Shown piece by piece: positions 1 through 7,633 of a stretch of 64,000 bases of DNA. The notes under the pieces were generated by a model. That model was not told the DNA's origin, made no database searches, and saw only the letters and a list, made by a program, of their open reading frames with translations. Numbering within the stretch: the first letter of the stretch is position 1; each line of letters begins with the position of its first letter. The DNA is from Lachnospiraceae bacterium. Its GTDB lineage: Bacteria > Bacillota > Clostridia > Lachnospirales > Lachnospiraceae. Position numbers and translations under genes: made by a program. The stretch covers positions 1 through 64,000 of the forward strand of contig JAFQOE010000004.1 of NCBI GenBank assembly GCA_017395635.1, read 5' to 3'.

Positions 1-30
1 ATGGAAGAAATGGAACTTCCGTTTCAATAA
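1..30 (+). CDS. 3' tail of a gene inside the insertion element (partial)
   Basis: Ten codons in frame 1 end with TAA at 28-30 (last residues MELPFQ). The window starts inside the gene, so only the end is visible. Its position just before the terminal repeats fits the helper ATPase (IstB) of an IS21-like element, but nine residues cannot prove this. A leftward terminator hairpin follows at once. Confidence 0.35.
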   Translation: MEEMELPFQ

Positions 31-521
31 AAAATGCCCACGGAGCAATCCGTGGGTGTATATAAAATGCTGGTGCTTAATTGCCAAAAAATGCTGGAAA
101 TTAATTGCCATTTTTTGCTGGAAAGTACTTGCCGTTTACAAAAAGCTGCACGTTTATCAAAAGGTATGTAACACATATCTTTCTCATCTGATATGTACAG
201 GTACTCCAATGCACCCTTTGCAACAATCTCCAAATAATTTTGGCTATAAATGCTAATATACTCCTTTGCTGCTTTGTTCTTTACTTCCTCCCTTCCTACG
301 TCCTGTATCGGTGTAAGCATTTTTAGTACATCTAGTTCTTTACGATTTTCAACTGCATCGTTCCACCATCCAGAATATCCATTGTCCAAATAGCAAACAT
401 TATCCCAAAGAACCAATGCGGCTACTAACACTTGAAATTCTAAGGATGAATTCATTAATGAGTCATCAAATTGATCAACAATCCTTTCAATTGTCCAGTT
501 ATCAATTAAAGCTGCTTTCAT
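24..521 (-). pseudogene. Hypothetical protein, 3' end replaced by IS sequence
   Basis: The start at 521 is supported by GAGGAG upstream. About 127 residues are original. After roughly position 141 the frame runs into the insertion element and ends with foreign residues translated from the IS repeats and terminator hairpin. The original part is acidic and Trp/Tyr-rich, with no signal peptide or membrane segment and no motif I recognise. It is the last gene of a run of small leftward genes. The product may or may not be functional; the C-terminus is certainly not native. Confidence 0.6.
28..56 (-). terminator. Terminator hairpin inside the IS end, reading leftward
   Basis: An 8-bp perfect stem (CCCACGGA at 37-44 and TCCGTGGG at 49-56) has a GCAA loop. 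On the minus strand it is followed by a T-run (CATTTTTTA). In this direction it would stop outside transcription from entering the element. Confidence 0.6.
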
Positions 522-660
522 TGCTCTCCTCTTTCATCTCACTCTATATATCCGTTTTCACTCTTATAAATCATATGTGTGATTTACACCTCTCCGATAT
601 TTTTTAGTTTTCTTAAAAGATGTGCTTAACTTATTAAAGATTTCAGACTCAAATCTTCAA

Positions 661-822
661 TTATCTTCTTAACACTTTTGTCATCCCACCATTGTTATCA
701 TCATCGTCATTATCATCCAAGGCATCATTTCTAATATCATACAAAATATCTATCAATTCAGACTTAGAAGTTGCTTCATCAACCCACTCTCCATACTCGT
801 TTAAAATATTATTATCAATCAT
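661..822 (-). CDS. Small acidic protein, 53 residues
   Basis: This gene is short but well supported. A GGAGG box lies 8 nt before the ATG at 822, and the ATG overlaps the stop of the upstream gene (ATTGA at 815-819), so translation is probably coupled. The product is strongly acidic, with an Asp/Asn-rich stretch near residues 37-44 and a basic tail (KVLRR). No family is recognised. Position and coupling make it part of the same operon as the frameshifted gene before it. Confidence 0.55.
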   Translation of the reverse strand: MIDNNILNEYGEWVDEATSKSELIDILYDIRNDALDDNDDDDNNGGMTKVLRR

Positions 823-1371
823 TGTAATAACCTCCTTCATTATTTCTATATTCGATATATACCTTCAACACATCATATAAGTATTCATATGTTTCAATAT
901 TTCTAGTAATTGCATTGTACAAAGCCAAACCCATCTGGGTAAAGAACACTTGACCTACACATACATAATAACGATTTTCGTCTGAGTCATATGGAGATAT
1001 AATTTCCAACTTTTCATCTTTCACTTCAAAACTCAATTTTATTTTTTCAATTGAATAAATATCACATTCCATATAGTCTTCACTTGTTTTAACCAAATTC
1101 AACTCAGCCAAATATTCTATTTCTTCTTGTGAAGGAATATATTGTTCATACGCATAAATTTTCTCTTTTCGATTTTCAAGCAATTTTTAATTTCTCTGCA
1201 TATTTTCTTTCTGTTTGCAATTAAAGCAATCTTGTAAATAACTTCTTCATCCCATTCACCATCATCAACCATTTCCAAAAAATAATCATACAATTTTTGA
1301 TCACCTTGAAATATCGGATAAAGCATATCACCTATGTTTTTTGCTACACCAATTGATTTATCTATATCCAT
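815..1371 (-). pseudogene. Hypothetical gene split by a -1 frameshift in an A-run
   Basis: Two overlapping frames (1371-1117 and 1183-815) look like one gene of about 185 codons. Adding one A to the A-run at about 1184-1189 would join residues CREIK of the first frame to LLENRKEKI of the second without a stop. The first frame otherwise ends in an unrelated Lys/Met-rich tail, and the second has only a TTG start and no ribosome binding site of its own. A GGGGGG box precedes the ATG at 1371. The C-terminal half (VGQVFFTQMGLALY) faintly recalls the end of DUF4393/DUF2806 proteins, but this is weak. It may be a real mutation, a sequencing error or programmed slippage. Confidence 0.55.
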
Positions 1372-1392
1372 AATTGTCCCCCCTTTTTCATC

Positions 1393-1578
1393 CTATTTTT
1401 TTAATACATCTTCTAATCTTTCAGCCTGTCTTCTTGCAGTTTCTTCTGCTCTTCTCCATATTTCTTCTGCGTCCTTATCACCTAAAATTCTAGCCTTTTC
1501 TTTTTCTTCTCTTGCACCTTTTTCTGCTTCGCGAAGATCTTTTATTCTGTTTTTGTAATCCAAAAAGTGAGTTGTCAT
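1393..1578 (-). CDS. Small charged coiled-coil protein, 61 residues
   Basis: An AAGGAGAGGG box sits just before the ATG at 1578. The product is almost entirely Glu/Lys/Arg/Ala with helix-forming spacing from residue 10 to the end, so a single coiled coil or long helix is expected. It has no signal peptide and no membrane segment. It is the first gene of the small leftward operon (gap of 21 nt to the next gene, which has its own strong ribosome site). Function unknown. Confidence 0.6.
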   Translation of the reverse strand: MTTHFLDYKNRIKDLREAEKGAREEKEKARILGDKDAEEIWRRAEETARRQAERLEDVLKK

Positions 1579-1665
1579 ATTCCCTCTCCTTCTTTGTCAA
1601 AATTATATTTATACACTTTTAATTTCTGAGTACTCTTAAACGGTCTTGGCTAATATTTTAAGCCA

Positions 1666-3351
1666 CTATGATCCACTCATTGCCTTCTTATCAACTTTTC
1701 CATTTGGTGTCAGAGGAAATGCATCCCATACTTTATGACGAATTATGACATCCTCTCCCAATTTATCTATAATCTTTCTTTGAATACTTTCGAATCCGTT
1801 GTCTGTTTTACCTGAATCCTGCAAAATGATATGTACTTGCAATTGACCACTCTCATCACAAATAACCTTGCATTGGGAAACATTCGAATCCTCTAACACA
1901 ACATCCTCAATCTCAAAAAAGTATATTCTTTTACCCGAACGAAGTAACATACTATCAACAGCCCGTCCACGTACAAATAATTCTCCGTTCTCATTTACAT
2001 ACCCAATATCACCTGTTCTACACCAAGTTCTTCCTTCATTGTCCTTCCAAAAAAACTGTCTTGTACGTTCAGGATTTTTATAATATTCCTTCATCTGACA
2101 TGGTGACTGAACCATAACTTCTCCATATTCACCATATGTACATTCTTGTTGTGTATCTACATCAAATGCCGCAACCACAACACTTGGCAATGGTATTCCT
2201 GTAGAACCTGGCGTATATTCTTTTATTGGCGTTGTTACAACTGTTCCATTTAATTCAGACATTCCATAACCAAAGTACATTTTACTTTTACAACCATGCT
2301 CCACTAAAAAAGCATTCAAGAGCTGTTCATCTTGTTCATTTACCGCTTCACCACCGGTCGCTGGCATTTTCATAAAATCTAAATTAACCGATTTCATTTT
2401 TTCATTGTTAACTGCCGCAAGCCAGAAACTAACCGTAGGTGTCACAATATTAGGCTGATATTTTATAACATCATCAACAAATACAGTTTCACTATACATT
2501 GGTTCCAAAATGACCTTTACACCAAAAGCCAAAGGTGCAAATAACAAAAAGGAAAGTCCAGAGGCAATAAATGAAGGAATATGATTCAAGAATTTATCTC
2601 CTCTTTCAAATAGATAACCATTATTTCTATACTCCAATGATGTCGAGATATAACTTTTATTAGTATGTACGATTCCCTTTGCTTCGCCTGTTGTTCCAGA
2701 GGAAAACACAACTACCAATGAGCTATTAATATCCGTATTTTCTTCTGCTCGCATCGAAATTTCACTCTTTAGAAATACTTTCCACGTGGTTGAATTTCCA
2801 TAGTTTTCCTTCGAGAAAACATTTTTTAATTTCATGAAGGTTTGCACATACGATGGTAGTGATGCAACAACAGGAACAATAATGCATTCTATTTGATCCA
2901 CCTTTGAAACAATTTCTTTTACTACCTTGTATAGCTTATCCATGCAAAACAAAAGCTTAGCATCTGATTCCATAATTATCTTTTCGATTTGCTGATTATT
3001 CAAAGTAGGATTCACCATAACAGCGCAAATTCCAATCTTGCTACACGCCAGTAACAAGTAGACTGTCTCAGGTGTTTGAGACGAACATATCAATATAGAG
3101 TCCCCCTTCACTAACCCTTTTGATGTTAAAATGTCAGCAATCTTATCAATATTGTGATACATGGTTTCATAAGAAATCTGCTTTCCAAAGTAAATGAGTG
3201 CAGTATCATTTATATAATCCTTATTATTTTCTAATATGAACCTATATATGGTTGTTTGCGGAATTTTGATATTCCTAGCACTTCCACTATAATATTGCAT
3301 CCACGGTTTATCTATGGATGGATAACCTGTTCTCTTTTCTTCTGTAAGCAT
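1666..3351 (-). CDS. AMP-binding acyl-CoA/acyl-ACP ligase-like protein
   Basis: This 561-residue protein belongs to the ANL (AMP-forming acyl ligase) superfamily. The nucleotide loop SSGTTGEAKG is at 217-226, YGMSE near 362, RTGDIGY near 445 and the C-terminal catalytic-lysine motif TPNGKVDKKAM at the end. Such enzymes activate a carboxylate with ATP and pass it to CoA or a carrier protein. The substrate cannot be read from the sequence. The two neighbouring acyltransferases make a fatty acid the most likely substrate, by analogy with Aas, where ligase and acyltransferase work together. GGAGAAG precedes the ATG. A stub of a second ligase lies just upstream at 3400-3561. Confidence 0.8.
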   Translation of the reverse strand: MLTEEKRTGYPSIDKPWMQYYSGSARNIKIPQTTIYRFILENNKDYINDTALIYFGKQISYETMYHNIDKIADILTSKGLVKGDSILICSSQTPETVYLLLACSKIGICAVMVNPTLNNQQIEKIIMESDAKLLFCMDKLYKVVKEIVSKVDQIECIIVPVVASLPSYVQTFMKLKNVFSKENYGNSTTWKVFLKSEISMRAEENTDINSSLVVVFSSGTTGEAKGIVHTNKSYISTSLEYRNNGYLFERGDKFLNHIPSFIASGLSFLLFAPLAFGVKVILEPMYSETVFVDDVIKYQPNIVTPTVSFWLAAVNNEKMKSVNLDFMKMPATGGEAVNEQDEQLLNAFLVEHGCKSKMYFGYGMSELNGTVVTTPIKEYTPGSTGIPLPSVVVAAFDVDTQQECTYGEYGEVMVQSPCQMKEYYKNPERTRQFFWKDNEGRTWCRTGDIGYVNENGELFVRGRAVDSMLLRSGKRIYFFEIEDVVLEDSNVSQCKVICDESGQLQVHIILQDSGKTDNGFESIQRKIIDKLGEDVIIRHKVWDAFPLTPNGKVDKKAMSGS

Positions 3352-3399
3352 TTTTCTCTTCTCCGTTTCTTAATATATAATCTTATTCTTTATTTTTCA

Positions 3400-3561
3400 C
3401 TACATCTCATACATCTCTTCAAGTTTCCTATAGTCAATTTTTCCAGCTGCCGTCAAAGGTAATTCTTTAAGAAACTCATAATATATAGGTCTAAAAAACT
3501 CCGTCATGTCTCTATTGAATAATTCTATAAGATTATTCTCTACTTCAGATTCTTTACCCTC
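3400..3561 (-). pseudogene. C-terminal remnant of a second AMP-forming ligase
   Basis: Between the ligase and the acyltransferase, a minus-strand frame of 53 codons ends at 3400. Its sequence is recognisable as the end of an ANL enzyme: a stretch around LPLTAAGKIDYRKLEEMY matches the lysine-bearing C-terminal motif of acyl ligases. The frame is closed upstream by a TGA at 3562-3564. It has no ribosome site, so it is a decayed relic. It differs from the neighbouring intact ligase (TPNGKVDKKAM), so it is not a simple duplication of that gene's end. Confidence 0.7.
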
Positions 3562-3649
3562 TCATACCTTTTATGATTCTTTTTAGTATTGGATTTAGTA
3601 ATTTCCCAATATGCATTTATCCCTCTTCTTTCACAGATGTTGATTGTTT

Positions 3650-4603
3650 CTATTTTGAGTACTCCATATTCTCTTTTAGATACGTTACCAAATTATATTT
3701 CAAATCCTCTTGCCTTCTCACTAACACATCTGCCATAATGTGTGCATTACTAGCATCTACATTTACTTCGTCTACATACATTCTTGCCTGTTGCGGTGTA
3801 GTAACATTATGGCCCGGATAGTATGTCACCTCTTCCTCCCAGACGTCTTGATACCATTTTTGACATTCATATACTTGCTTTCTTACTTCCATATAATCTC
3901 TACGGGGAGTAGCGGATAATTCTCTTCTTTTTATTAATGGAACATGTTCTTCTATAATGTGATACACCATAGTTGACATTTCATCGCGAAGCTGCGACAT
4001 TGCCTCCTGCTTGTCCATATCAGAAAAATCCATAGGCTCTCCTGCTCGGACATATATCATTTCTGAACCTATATCATTAAACGTAATTAGCGGAATAACC
4101 TTTACACCAAGTTTGCTATTCAATATATATGGACTAGAAAATAGTGGCATAATCAGTTGGTTCTCCGTATTGTTGTAACCGCCTTCTGGAAACAGAATCA
4201 CACTACTTCCAGCCTTTAATATACGTTCCATCTTGTTAACTGCATCTGCTCTACTTACCTTATTCAAACGATTTACATAAATCATTCCATTTAACCACAT
4301 TGCAAGAAATATAGGATTGTGTTCCATCTGATGCGTAGTCCCCTGTAACATATATGCATTTCTATCAATAGAAGCCAATGCCGAAATAACATCTTCATCA
4401 AAAGAATGATTACATGCAAAAATGTATACTTCATTCTTATCTAAAGTTGGATATTGCTCTATCACTATTTTTCTCGATGTACACATACGTAATATTTTTC
4501 TCCAACATTTATTGAGGAACACTCTCCGTAATTTTATTCCTATATCTGATGTAAAATCATTTACATTTGAATTTTTATATCTACTTAATCCTGTGCGAAA
4601 CAA
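3650..4603 (-). CDS. PlsC-like lysophospholipid acyltransferase
   Basis: This 317-residue protein is of the LPLAT type. It has the catalytic HX4D box (NHSFDED, His66 and Asp71), a motif II-like GMIYVNR near 106 and motif III LFPEGGYNN at 138-145. These enzymes move an acyl chain onto a lysophosphatidate-type acceptor at the membrane. Motif III is a variant (EGG instead of the usual EGT). The start is TTG at 4603, chosen because GGAGG lies 7 nt upstream. The long C-terminal part after residue 215 is not typical of PlsC. It lies between the second acyltransferase (upstream) and the ligase relic. Acceptor and donor are not known. Confidence 0.75.
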   Translation of the reverse strand: MFRTGLSRYKNSNVNDFTSDIGIKLRRVFLNKCWRKILRMCTSRKIVIEQYPTLDKNEVYIFACNHSFDEDVISALASIDRNAYMLQGTTHQMEHNPIFLAMWLNGMIYVNRLNKVSRADAVNKMERILKAGSSVILFPEGGYNNTENQLIMPLFSSPYILNSKLGVKVIPLITFNDIGSEMIYVRAGEPMDFSDMDKQEAMSQLRDEMSTMVYHIIEEHVPLIKRRELSATPRRDYMEVRKQVYECQKWYQDVWEEEVTYYPGHNVTTPQQARMYVDEVNVDASNAHIMADVLVRRQEDLKYNLVTYLKENMEYSK

Positions 4604-4691
4604 TTGTCTTCCTCCACATAATATTGTTACAAAGGATAATGTTTTCTCCCAATATCATAGATTCAATATAACTACCAAAACCAATCCATTG

Positions 4692-5750
4692 TTATATGCC
4701 TTCGAGAGCGTTTATTTCCCGTAATCTCTCAACTTCCTCAGTTTCTAAAAAGCTTCCATTTTCATCAAAAAATATATCATTTATATGATGAAAAATATAA
4801 AATTCCTCTTGTGACCCATGTATGCCCTCTCGTTCCCTTTGAATATCAATATGACCTATGCTAAGATTTTTGAAATTTCCTTTCAAAAATCTGATATATT
4901 CCTCATTTGTTATACTGTTACGCTTATATATTCCTTTTTCTTCCATGACTTCGTATCGCATAGTTGCAACCACTTCAGAGTATTCATTTAATTTGTCGGT
5001 CAAATTATCATCTTCTGCTACATATATTGGCTTTCCATAACAAATATCAATATGTGTAATTCTTTCCTTGTCAGATTGATTATCATATGTATAATTCAAC
5101 AATACCGGACATATTGGAACCCTTGTTTTCTTTGCCACATCAATAAATCCATAATTTAAAGGCAAATGTAATTTGTTAGGTGATAAATTCCACGCCGTTT
5201 CGGGACATATATATATTGAATGCCCCTTTAACAACACTGTCATCATATCCAATTTTGCCCACTCCCGTTCCTTTATACAATCTTTCTTTTTCGTAACTAA
5301 GATTAAACCAGTATTAATCTGAGCCATCAAAAGGAATTTATTTGTTTCTTTACCATGTACAATAATTGCATGTTGCGGACAACTCGGAATCCAAACAAAT
5401 CCATCCAATATACCTTGATGTGTACTTGCAAAAATCACTGGACCTTTCGGTATATTATCTATTCCTCTAACCGATTGTATGTACTCGCCACCAGCTAAAA
5501 TCAACGTGACTTTTTTTGCAATTTTGCCAGTTACACCCTTCAATTTAGGTGCAATAGACAATGCTCCCTTTGTTGTAACTTTAAGTTTCCGTCCACGACA
5601 ATATTCTCTTAATTTTTGATAGTACATCTCACGTTCTTTCCGGGATAAATTCCTTTCTTCTTTTTCATTCAACAATCTATATTCGGCAATCATCATTTTC
5701 CCTCTACTATTCTTTACAGTTCTCAATATCTTTCGTGTACTTTTATTCAT
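4692..5750 (-). CDS. PlsC-like acyltransferase with variant motif III
   Basis: This 352-residue protein has an N-terminal basic extension of about 80 residues before the acyltransferase fold. The catalytic box is THQGILD (His111, Asp116). Motif III reads CPETAWN at 182-188, so the Gly after PE that normally helps bind the acceptor phosphate is Thr. Motif IV is ICPVLL. The change suggests an unusual acceptor or reduced activity. Its ATG overlaps the end of a 31-codon reading frame upstream, which suggests translational coupling. It shares order and direction with the second acyltransferase and the ligase, so a joint lipid-modification pathway is a reasonable inference. Confidence 0.7.
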   Translation of the reverse strand: MNKSTRKILRTVKNSRGKMMIAEYRLLNEKEERNLSRKEREMYYQKLREYCRGRKLKVTTKGALSIAPKLKGVTGKIAKKVTLILAGGEYIQSVRGIDNIPKGPVIFASTHQGILDGFVWIPSCPQHAIIVHGKETNKFLLMAQINTGLILVTKKKDCIKEREWAKLDMMTVLLKGHSIYICPETAWNLSPNKLHLPLNYGFIDVAKKTRVPICPVLLNYTYDNQSDKERITHIDICYGKPIYVAEDDNLTDKLNEYSEVVATMRYEVMEEKGIYKRNSITNEEYIRFLKGNFKNLSIGHIDIQREREGIHGSQEEFYIFHHINDIFFDENGSFLETEEVERLREINALEGI

Positions 5751-5838
5751 TTATAATATCTACAGTATACATCATTTCATTTTTTGTATCAATAGTGCAT
5801 TTTCCATCACTATCAGCACTTATAGTACATTGCTCCAT
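5743..5838 (-). CDS. Possible 31-residue leader peptide of the acyltransferase cluster
   Basis: A 31-codon frame starts at the ATG at 5838 (AAAGGTG upstream). It stops at 5743-5745, overlapping the start of the acyltransferase (AAATGAATAA). The frame is open further up to 5958 but would then run across the divergent regulator start, so the short form is preferred. The peptide is hydrophilic with two cysteines. It could be a coupling or leader peptide, or chance. Confidence 0.35.
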   Translation of the reverse strand: MEQCTISADSDGKCTIDTKNEMMYTVDIINE

Positions 5839-5919
5839 TTTGACGACACCTTTAGTATATATTTGTAAATAGTTTGGAACATTAGTATGGATATCACATT
5901 TTGCAAGGGAGGTCTTTCC

Positions 5920-6252
5920 ATGAACATAACAACCGAAATTGGAAACCGTATTCGACACAGAAGAAATGAGCTTAAGCTTAGTCAGGAACAGTTAGCAGAA
6001 TACAGTGATTTGCACCCTTCTTACATTGGACAATTAGAACGTGGCGAGAAAACACCTTCCATTGAAACTCTATATAAGATAACAACCGGATTACAGATTT
6101 CCTTATCAGACTTTATGAATGGATTAGAAAATATTGCCAACAAGTCAGACACGTATGCATATAAAAGTTATCAGCTAATTGAACAACAAACTGCTAAGAA
6201 CCAAGAGCGACTGTATCATATATTGCGTTTTATCTTGGAGTTAGATAGATAA
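5920..6252 (+). CDS. XRE-family transcriptional regulator
   Basis: This 110-residue protein has an N-terminal Cro/CI-type helix-turn-helix over residues 5-60 (RHRRNELKLSQEQLAEYSDL, then YIGQLERGEKTPS) and a short C-terminal helix. The ATG at 5920 is chosen over the earlier one at 5887 because AAGGGAGG lies 7-8 nt before it. It is divergent from the acyltransferase cluster, with overlapping leader regions, so it may control that cluster. That is inference only. Confidence 0.8.
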   Translation: MNITTEIGNRIRHRRNELKLSQEQLAEYSDLHPSYIGQLERGEKTPSIETLYKITTGLQISLSDFMNGLENIANKSDTYAYKSYQLIEQQTAKNQERLYHILRFILELDR

Positions 6253-6303
6253 AAAAGTAGCAATCCATATAGCTATTCAGCTTATATCGATTGCTACTTT
6301 TGT
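6240..6303 (+). terminator. Terminator after the XRE regulator
   Basis: A 13-bp stem AAAAGTAGCAATC / GATTGCTACTTTT with a loop of about 23 nt starts right after the stop codon at 6252 and ends in a T-run. It is probably bidirectional because of the flanking A and T runs. Confidence 0.7.
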
Positions 6304-6490
6304 CTGTAAATTCTTTATTTTCATTTTTTAATTCCCAACGAACAAGACATCATTTCTTCACATTTGTGTGTTATCTTACCTCTGTAATATTCATTACATT
6401 TCTGTTTCTGACAAGGGAACTCCCCTTCCGACATTCGTCAAACATTTCAGACGATAACTACTATTATTTCAAACAAAGGAGAAATTGCCT

Positions 6491-7423
6491 ATGACAAATG
6501 AAACAAACAAAAGTAACTTATTGACACTTCCCAGCGGAAAACTTCGCTACAAGCTGACGAATGACTATATGTTTCGGGCAGTATTTCAGAAGAATGAGAA
6601 TGCGTTAAAGGGACTTCTATCCGCTCTACTTAACATTCCGAAAACTGAAATCAAGGAAGTAACAATTCTGAATCCTATTATCTTAGGTGAAACAATCGAC
6701 GATAAGACCTGTATATTAGACCTGCATCTGCGATTAAATAACAATGAATTAATCAATATTGAAATGCAGGTAGAGGATCTCGGAAACTGGCCGGAACGTT
6801 CCATTTCCTATCTCGGACGCACATTTGACCAGACTAAATCTGGTGGTGATTATTCTGACATTCGAACTACGATACATATTGGAATCTTGGATTTCAATCT
6901 CCCACATTTAACGCCTGAATTCTACTCTGAATTCAAGCTAATGAATGTGAAAAACCATGAAATATATAGTGACAAATTCGTGCTTCGCGTGTTACACTTA
7001 ACGTCACTAGAGAATGATTCAATTGAAAAGAAACCTGCTGATTTATATTATTGGGCTAAGCTTTTCAAAGCCACCACCTGGGAGGAATTAAAAATGTTAG
7101 CATCCAAAAATCCGGATTTTGAAGATACCATTGTTACATTGAAGGAATTATCTGCTGATGAGAAGATTAAGCTCCAGTGCGAAGCTCGAGAACGATACGA
7201 ATGGGATATGGCTTCTGCCATTGCAAAAGGTAAGCGTGAAGGCAAAGAGGAAGGATTACGTGAAGGAGAAGAACTCGGTTTACAGAAGGGTTTACAAAAA
7301 GGTGAAGATCGTCTCCTGAAGCTTATCCAATGTCTAACAGATGATAACCAAACAGAACTCATCTCTAAGATTACAACAGATTCCGCATATCGTGAGGAAC
7401 TGTACAAGAAATATGGGTTATAA
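6491..7423 (+). CDS. Rpn-family PD-(D/E)XK nuclease (recombination-promoting)
   Basis: This 310-residue protein starts at the ATG at 6491, 9 nt after AAAGGAG; a TTG at 6485 is in frame but worse placed. The N-terminal 240 residues match the Rpn/PDDEXK_2 transposase-like family: KLTNDYMFRAVFQKN, then the nuclease core with CILDLHLRLNN and INIEMQ (Asp and Glu-x-Gln), then YLGRTFDQ. The C-terminus has a run of Gly-Lys/Arg-Glu repeats, common in this family. Relatives in E. coli are DNA endonucleases that raise RecA-independent recombination, and multiple copies per genome are common in Lachnospiraceae. It stands alone. Confidence 0.85.
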   Translation: MTNETNKSNLLTLPSGKLRYKLTNDYMFRAVFQKNENALKGLLSALLNIPKTEIKEVTILNPIILGETIDDKTCILDLHLRLNNNELINIEMQVEDLGNWPERSISYLGRTFDQTKSGGDYSDIRTTIHIGILDFNLPHLTPEFYSEFKLMNVKNHEIYSDKFVLRVLHLTSLENDSIEKKPADLYYWAKLFKATTWEELKMLASKNPDFEDTIVTLKELSADEKIKLQCEARERYEWDMASAIAKGKREGKEEGLREGEELGLQKGLQKGEDRLLKLIQCLTDDNQTELISKITTDSAYREELYKKYGL

Positions 7424-7553
7424 CGGCACTTTGTTTCCGATTGAATCTATTTATTAGGTGTCATTACCACACTCATTTTAATACCGTGTGATTCCACGGA
7501 ATTAAAATTGGGATTATTCTTTTTCCCACAACATATAAAACATACAAACTATC

Positions 7554-7606
7554 AAAGGAAGGTATGCAAGTCCCCCCTATTTCACTTGCATACCTTCCTT
7601 TTCTTA
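7554..7606. terminator. Strong bidirectional terminator hairpin
   Basis: A perfect 18-bp stem (7554-7571 with 7584-7601, AAGGAAGGTATGCAAGT) has a 12-nt loop and a T-rich tail on the plus strand. It separates the rightward Rpn gene from the end of the leftward ABC operon, so it can serve both. Confidence 0.75.
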
Positions 7607-7633
7607 ATTGTCTTCATCTTATATAACAGTATT

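Larger units (their letters stand above)
1..140 (+). mobile_element. Right end of an IS21-like insertion sequence
   Basis: Three 20-bp repeats with consensus wTGCTGGaaaTTAATTGCC lie at 67-86, 91-110 and 115-134, exactly 24 bp apart. The run ends at 139-140 with CA, and its reverse complement begins with TG. Serial internal repeats near a TG...CA end are typical of IS21-family elements, where they act as transposase-binding sites. A short rightward reading frame ends at position 30, as expected for the tail of the last transposition gene. The host gene on the minus strand loses its natural end here. The family name is inferred; the repeats and the ends are visible. Confidence 0.6.

Noticed and set aside
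67-134. Periodic repeats that look like a short CRISPR array
   Set aside because: The units are 20 bp with only 4 bp between them, so there is no room for spacers, and they sit at the end of an insertion element.
5743-5958. Longer 71-codon form of the leader frame before the acyltransferase
   Set aside because: It would cross the ribosome site and start of the divergent XRE gene and has no ribosome site of its own. The 31-codon form is kept at low confidence.
6291-6494. Small rightward frame before the Rpn gene
   Set aside because: It starts inside the terminator hairpin, has no ribosome site and overlaps the Rpn start.
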